A stretch of DNA of 64,000 nucleotides from Isoetes taiwanensis (taxonomy: Eukaryota; Streptophyta; Lycopodiopsida; Isoetales; Isoetaceae). The position numbers were made by a program, and so were the translations under genes. The notes beneath the pieces are model-generated. The model had not been told where the DNA came from and searched no databases. It worked only from the letters and a program-made list of their open reading frames with translations. Of this stretch, positions 58,986-64,000 are shown piece after piece; the stretch's first letter is position 1; the number at the start of each line of letters is the position of its first letter. Location: positions 2,760,338 to 2,824,337 of the forward strand of contig JAJEKV010000110.1 of the NCBI GenBank assembly GCA_021234155.1. The letters run 5' to 3'.

Positions 58986-61900
58986 CACATGAACCCTAAA
59001 CCTTGGATCTCGAGTTCCAATTGTGCAGCTCCTGTCTTGGAAAATTCCCAGGCACCCAAACTGATTAGGGAGATCTCGGGGCGATCTCAGAGACACGCCC
59101 GAGATCTCACGAAGCGATTCCCTAAACCCTAATTGAGATTTGCTCTTCTCTCTCTAGAAATAACGTGGCCAAAAGGGATAGGTCTACGTTAGCTATATGG
59201 ACACACTTGGATTCTACATCTTGAGATCCCATATTTTCAGTAGTGGAACTAGGTAATCACATAGTTACTGTGGAACTAACTCACGAATGATACCAGCTGC
59301 CACATTTAATCTACCTGAAATTATATGGTCTACCTATAGAGTTCTATATGGTCAAGAGAAGTAATTTTTAGGAATTTCAAGGTCTTAATGGATGGCTTAC
59401 TGTGCTAAACAATGTGACAATAATAAATTCGCAATCAAGTGCCGCATGAAAAAATAGCCATGGGCCACATGTACAATGATTCCTTATATAAGGCAGTATA
59501 GTTTCTGTTCTTAAAAAATAGGAAGCTAATATTTCTGGGCTGAGGACAGCCCTGGGGTTGACACGTACATTTTTTCTTCATTTTTAAATCTTTAAAAAAA
59601 ATATTGTATGGTCGACACGTGAATCTTCCCCTTTTCTTGCTCTGCAAGCAATCCATTCTTGCACTATTCCGACGTCCGCCATAGCCAGACCTGTGCTTGC
59701 CCCTGCATACAAAACTCCGGCGCCATTGCAGTCCACAAGGCATTTCTATGGACCAATGCAGCCATGCATTTCTGTGGATGCTGCGGTTTAGGTAATCCAG
59801 GACCGGAAGAAAATTGGCGGCCAAGATCTTGATCCCGCTTCTCCTTTTCCCACCGTGTTAATTGGAGCGGCTTCCTCCTGTTTCTTCTGTGAGATCGGAA
59901 TGTTTCTGATAGGATCAGAATGCTCTTCCATCTCTGCATCAAATCATCCAACTGCACCAAATTCTCTGACGACATCAAATACGGCTGCATCAAATCCTCA
60001 AATGCATCAGGTTAACAGTTTCTATGCACTCTTGGGCTTTCATGCTGGTTCTTGTGCCGCTCGTGTGCTTCTTGTGTTGTAGATAAGGAGGCCAACATCT
60101 TTGCCATCTTTCTTTCTATTCCATATTTTCTGTTGCTTCTTGCCCTTTAAAACAGCTTCTAGATCGTGCTTTTCCTTCCAAACCCTCTTTTCTACTTTCC
60201 TTACGACGTTCTATATGGTGCGCCCTTTTCTGCTTTTGAAGCAAAGGCCAAATGCCTTCACTGAATTGCACAGGTTCATCGAGTTTTCTAATGTCTGATT
60301 CAAGCATTTCAAAGCAATCTTGAGAACTTATAACGCCTGGGGCAGTACAGTTCAAGAATTGTCCTGTTTTTTCATGTTAAATCTTAATGTTTGACAGCTC
60401 AGGCGAACAAGGATGTCTTTTCTGCCAAAGCTCAGGAAACATACTTTGCAGAGGAACTGGAAAGGGAAAACAAAGAATATCTATGCCCGGCAAGCAGGAG
60501 GTTTGAAAATTTACTGCAATTTTTATTTTCTTGTTTGCTAGACGCATTTTAGAATTAATTATGCCTTTTGTAATTGTGGAGCGGAATAGGACTATGTTGG
60601 GCCGCAAGGACTTTGGCCATGGCAGCATCTCTTTGTTAAAACTATATTTTTTATTTTTCTGAAGCTCTGTTTTTCCTTTGCTTTTTGAAGATTGAGTCTG
60701 TTTGTGCTTTTTGAAAAAAATAAGAACATGATATTCTGGTCTTTCCCCTCGTTAGCCCAGCTTGATACATAAATTTATAGCCCAGAATCTTGATGAGATT
60801 CTTCCCCATTCTTTCTTTTCCAACTTGTTTTTAGATCAGGCATAAAGAATAGTCTAATATGTAAACTTGTTTTCACTCAGGTAGCATCATGTGACATTCT
60901 GTCAACTAACAAGATCCTCATGTCCAAGTTTAAGGTGATTCGCTTTTACCTCTGGAGCTAAATTCTGCTTTTCTTTCAAAATTCTCGAATATATAAGCTA
61001 CTGTTGTTTTAAGAACTAATGATGCCTTCAATGGATTACCTTTCAGATCGGAGTTGCAAAAAAATTTGCAAAGGTCATATATTTTCTTCTCAAACAATTA
61101 CATCGTGATAGTGTGGTAAGCATTGGAATATATTACGATGTTTTTTCTTTTTCATTACCCTTGATGTGCATCTATTAGCAATGCTATTTCGCCTTATAAT
61201 TACAGAGTGATCTCTATTCTTCCAGTAGCATGTCCCCAGATAAACAGTTATAGAAGGTACATTACAGGAAAAATGAGATCAACTTCTGTCCCAATGTATA
61301 AATAAAAAAAAAAACACAAAAAAAACACGTCAGCAAAATGTGTCAGCCAATAGGAGAATAGCTCTAGTTTTATCTATGCCGGTATTAGGTGGCACTCGCT
61401 TCCTACGTGGCATGTACTTGGCAATTTATCAAGCATTAAATAATTTGGTTGGCTATAGCTTTAAATGCTATGTCATTAAAGTTTGGTAGGGTTTTTTTTT
61501 TTTTTTTTTTAATGGAGAAAAATCCGTAAATTTTGGAATCCTCAATTCCCTCCAAAATTGGGATTGCTTTAGTATTAGGGTTTCGTTTCATGGAGGAGCA
61601 CCAGAGGAGCACTGTATGTGAACATCGTCAACTGCAGATAAGCTCTGTTCTCCCGGATTCAATGCCAAAATTTGATTGTGGTGTGGATATGGCACAGTAG
61701 CGATTGACACAGTAGCGATTTGTTTAACTGCAGGTTTCCTCTTAATCGATTGAACCATCTGTTTTTCAGATTGGCATATGGATATGTCATATTGAATGAT
61801 TCTATTTGCATTCCAGAAATGTTTCTATTTGCCTTGCCTTGCCGTTATAAATCTTCTTTTTTCTATTTTTTCAGGTATTTATTCATCTTCGTTGGATTCG

Positions 61901-62085
61901 TATCTACTCTCCAGAAAGCTTATGATCATCAAATCTGTGTATTCAACTTAGTATGTTAAGCTTCGTGTATAAGTTCTGTAGTGTATTTCTTAGCTCAAGT
62001 TCTTAAATAATAGATTGAATTTGGCATATTATACCTTAAACAATTTAGTTCTGAATAAAGTCAGATGCAATTTCAATTTATTCCA
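58986..62085. other. mostly non-coding; possible small exons not recognised
   Basis: Poly-A/T runs at about 61303-61325 and 61491-61510. Splice-like short coding blocks occur, for example SGEQGCLFCQSSGNILCRGT near 60400, weakly like a DnaJ Cys-rich repeat, but I cannot support a gene model. A basic minus-strand open frame at 60355-60116 is also unassigned. Confidence 0.3.
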
Positions 62086-62138
62086 GATATATGCAGGTAT
62101 GAGCATTCCAGCAAGTCTGGCAATGGTAAACCTAGGCA

Positions 62139-62645
62139 TTGCTTTACTCTTCAGGAACCACAGGATTAAGTAAAGGGGTGACTGATTAAGTAAAAGGGTG
62201 ATTCTGACCCACAAACATTTGATAGCTGCTTCGAAAGTTATAACCAAGGCAGCGAAAAAGTATCAAGTAATGATCTTCTTGCTATGGTGTTGCCCATGTT
62301 CCATGTGGCTGGACTAGTTTTTGCAGCCCTAGCTACCCTTTATAATGGTAGGACCTTGATTCTTATGCCCAACATTTTTTATTTTTGGCAAAGGGTTTTC
62401 ATAGTCTGCTATCTATGATAATAACATGTGCATGCAGGATACTTCAACAACATAAAGGCAACTGCTCTACAAAACGTTTAAGATGTGTCTATATTATCAA
62501 ATCTGTATTATCATGATGATGAAGCAGGAGAAATTGCAATTGCTTACATTGAACGCTCTCCTGGAAGTTTGCTCATTGAAAATGATGTTTTAGAGATCAA
62601 CCCAAAGGTTTGTTTAAAGTTCAAAAAGCTTTTGTTAACTTTGCT
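62139..62645 (+). pseudogene. 4-coumarate:CoA-ligase-like (acyl-activating enzyme) relic
   Basis: Family enzymes adenylate cinnamic or fatty acids and join them to CoA. Seen here are the AMP-binding box LLYSSGTTGLSKGV (62139-62180), then ILTHKHLIAASKVITKAA, and LLAMVLPMFHVAGLVFAALA, TLYNGRTLILMP (to 62370). After a jump, a C-terminal block follows: DDEAGEIAIAYIERSPGSLL, IENDVLE, FKKL (62518-62640). The central 200 residues, including the second conserved box, are missing. A 20-base tandem duplication inside the AMP-binding box (gattaagtaaaggggtgact) adds a stop. Dead copy. Confidence 0.75.
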
Positions 62646-63084
62646 TGTAAGAGGGAATGATGGCAGTTTTGATTACATGGCAGATTTCAGCATGATATGC
62701 AGACGTTATTTGGAACTGGTGGTGCAAACACAACCTACAAGCATACTAATTTGATGCATGCAGCCAGATATCATGCAGTATGAGCCAATGAAGAAACTTG
62801 CACCTATTAACGCAAACAATTAGGTACGAGTTGTAACTTTGTAAGAGGGAATGATGGCGTTTTGATTACATGGCGATTTCAAAGATGATATGCGACGTTA
62901 TTTGAACCGGTGGTGCAAACACAACCTACAAGCATACCGATTTGATGCATGCAGCCACCGGTGGTGCAAACACAACCTACAAGCATACTGATTTGATGCA
63001 TGCGACCCGGATATCATGCAAGATGAGCCAATGAAGAAAATTCCAACCTATTAATGCAAACAATTAGGTACGAGTTGTAACTTT
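62637..63084. repeat. tandem duplication, about 198 bp, two copies plus a partial third
   Basis: The block from aactttg...gagggaatgatgg to gcaaacaattaggtacgagt is repeated at 62637 and 62835. A shorter inner duplication (ggtggtgcaaacacaacc to gatttgatgcatgc) lies at 62910-63002. The second copy differs from the first chiefly where the first has CAG or CTG. Confidence 0.88.
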
Positions 63085-63172
63085 GCTGAGTTAATCTATT
63101 CCAACTTCCAGCTGTTTCCAACTCGTTGTCTTCTTGATCTCCATTCCATTTGTGTTGCCTTGCCATTCGACT

Positions 63173-63988
63173 TCATCCAAGCTTCCCTTTTCCTTTTTTT
63201 TTTGATAGTTCAGTTATAGCCTTGTCTACAACTGGATTTGCTCTTCGTCTCATATTTCTCTCATGCCTTGCAATTAGTCTCCTATAGAACCGCTGATTCA
63301 TTTGGTACAAGGGTTTGGATGTCAATCTACTGCCACCTCTCTGCGTTGCTCTATGGAAGGCCGTTTTTGCTTGTTTATGCGATTTTTCCATACCTTGAGT
63401 ATTCCAAACTGCAAGACTATCATATGTTTTGGCGAACCAGGGCCCATGTGCATGCAATATGTGGATATAGTGACTAACCTCGCTTTCTCCCCATGCTGCA
63501 ATGTATGCCATTGTAAACTTTGAGACCCTATCTTTGAAAGCATTTGCATCTTCTGGGTTGAAAGAATGCTTCTGCAACAGTGCATTTAAATCAGAAAATG
63601 CATTCCATGCTTCTAATTTTTTAATGGTAGATCGTGCTCTATCTATTCTATCCTTCTCGGCCTGCACAAGCTTCTTTCCGAATTCTAACATACCTTTACG
63701 TTTTGGATCTATGCTTTTCAAAAAGCGTCGCGCTTTCTCACCACCCAAAGAGACTTTGGCAGGCACTGAACTCTTCATTGATTTCTTCTCATCCTTCTCC
63801 AATGTGACAAAACCACCATGTAATCCGGCCTTTGATAAAACCTTCTCCACTCTTTCTATTCCTTCATTTCTTTCTTCCTCACCTTTAATATTCCAGACAA
63901 AGCAACAACTGTGATGGATCATTTTCTCCACAATTCTGGCCAATGCATGCAAGGTGCAAAAGTGAACTCTGTTCAGGGGAATTGGCAA
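63173..63988 (-). CDS. transposase-like gene, family 2, open copy (runs off the right edge)
   Basis: 271 codons open on the minus strand, continuing upstream past the window. It starts within the window at MPIPLNRVHFCTLHALARIV, but the true start is outside. Blocks shared with 50662-52850 are ARIVEKMIHHSCCFVWNIKG, LSKAGLHGGFVTLEKDEKKS, VPAKVSLGGEKARRFLKS, HAHGPWFAKTYDSLAVWNTQ and GMEKSHKQAKTAFHRATQRG. The tail is very basic (NMRRRANPVVDKAITELSKK). The WNTQGMEKSHK block with its downstream basic region resembles the last catalytic segment of RNase-H-like transposases. The superfamily is not identified. Unlike the other copy there is no internal stop, so it may be active or young. Confidence 0.6.
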   Translation of the reverse strand: MPIPLNRVHFCTLHALARIVEKMIHHSCCFVWNIKGEEERNEGIERVEKVLSKAGLHGGFVTLEKDEKKSMKSSVPAKVSLGGEKARRFLKSIDPKRKGMLEFGKKLVQAEKDRIDRARSTIKKLEAWNAFSDLNALLQKHSFNPEDANAFKDRVSKFTMAYIAAWGESEVSHYIHILHAHGPWFAKTYDSLAVWNTQGMEKSHKQAKTAFHRATQRGGSRLTSKPLYQMNQRFYRRLIARHERNMRRRANPVVDKAITELSKKKGKGKLG

Positions 63989-64000
63989 TATAGCATTAAA

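Noticed and set aside
58749-59096. A 115-residue minus-strand protein with repeated CSSNLN/FPH motifs
   Set aside because: The repeats are the 62 bp tandem repeat translated; no independent coding evidence.
60395-60510. DnaJ-type Cys-rich zinc domain (GCLFCQSSGNILCRGTG)
   Set aside because: Only one and a half degenerate repeats, no continuing exon; spacing does not fit CxxCxGxG well enough.

Overview
The window is nuclear DNA from a land plant with a large, repeat-rich genome. The evidence is Ty1/copia and Ty3/gypsy chromovirus fragments, plant-type MSI1 (WD40), 4-coumarate:CoA-ligase-like and MHK-type kinase gene relics, and initiator-Met-tRNA primer-binding sites. The DNA transposase families and the LINE lineage suggest a non-flowering plant (gymnosperm, fern, lycophyte or bryophyte). 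I cannot fix the species. I recognise no rRNA, tRNA or CRISPR, and almost every gene-like object is mobile, duplicated or broken.

Layout. 1-5.7 kb: two complementary halves of a copia element in opposite orientation, with a LINE 3' end (copy A) between them. 5.98-9.07 kb: a decayed gene for a DDE-like transposase of a widespread eukaryotic family, possibly Sola-like, whose 434-residue catalytic half is still open. 9.9-10.75 kb: short tandem and direct repeats. 10.88-27.54 kb: a 5.4 kb unit present three times head to tail. Each unit carries a tiny gene whose N-terminus resembles the histone H3 tail, an unrecognised plus-strand gene, and a minus-strand multi-exon gene with coiled coil, RING-like finger and a NIF/FCP1-like HAD domain. 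Only the third copy keeps a candidate first exon, near 28.2 kb, and it holds a 395 bp MITE. 31.2-33.2 kb: LINE copy B with degenerate reverse transcriptase. 35.9-37.2 kb: MSI1 relic whose middle exon is inverted. 39.3-45 kb: relics of a small protein gene, an MHK-like kinase, and an HSPA12-like HSP70 gene lying between two arrays of short hairpin units. 45.9-47.6 kb: gypsy integrase and chromodomain end, split by a second MITE and cut off by LINE copy C (47.6-48.7 kb). 50.7-52.9 kb: decayed transposase-like gene. 52.9-58.5 kb: a long palindrome whose right arm holds a young 2.6 kb LTR retrotransposon (one 615-residue non-gag ORF) and a 245 bp retrocopy. 62.1-63.1 kb: 4CL-like relic and a 198 bp tandem duplication. 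63.2-64.0 kb: a second, open copy of the transposase-like gene, running off the edge.

Two points stand out. First, the near-identical tandem copies differ mostly at CAG and CTG trinucleotides, which become CG, CGT, CCG and similar. This looks like uncorrected base-calling error at CHG-methylated sites rather than evolution, and it creates many of the apparent frameshifts. Second, the transposase gene and the tandem-unit genes share an unusual intron made of degenerate GTTGCAGTT repeats. This raises the possibility that 5.9-28.5 kb is one large multigene mobile element with chromatin-related cargo (H3-tail mimic, RING, HAD). That is inference and needs end-mapping.
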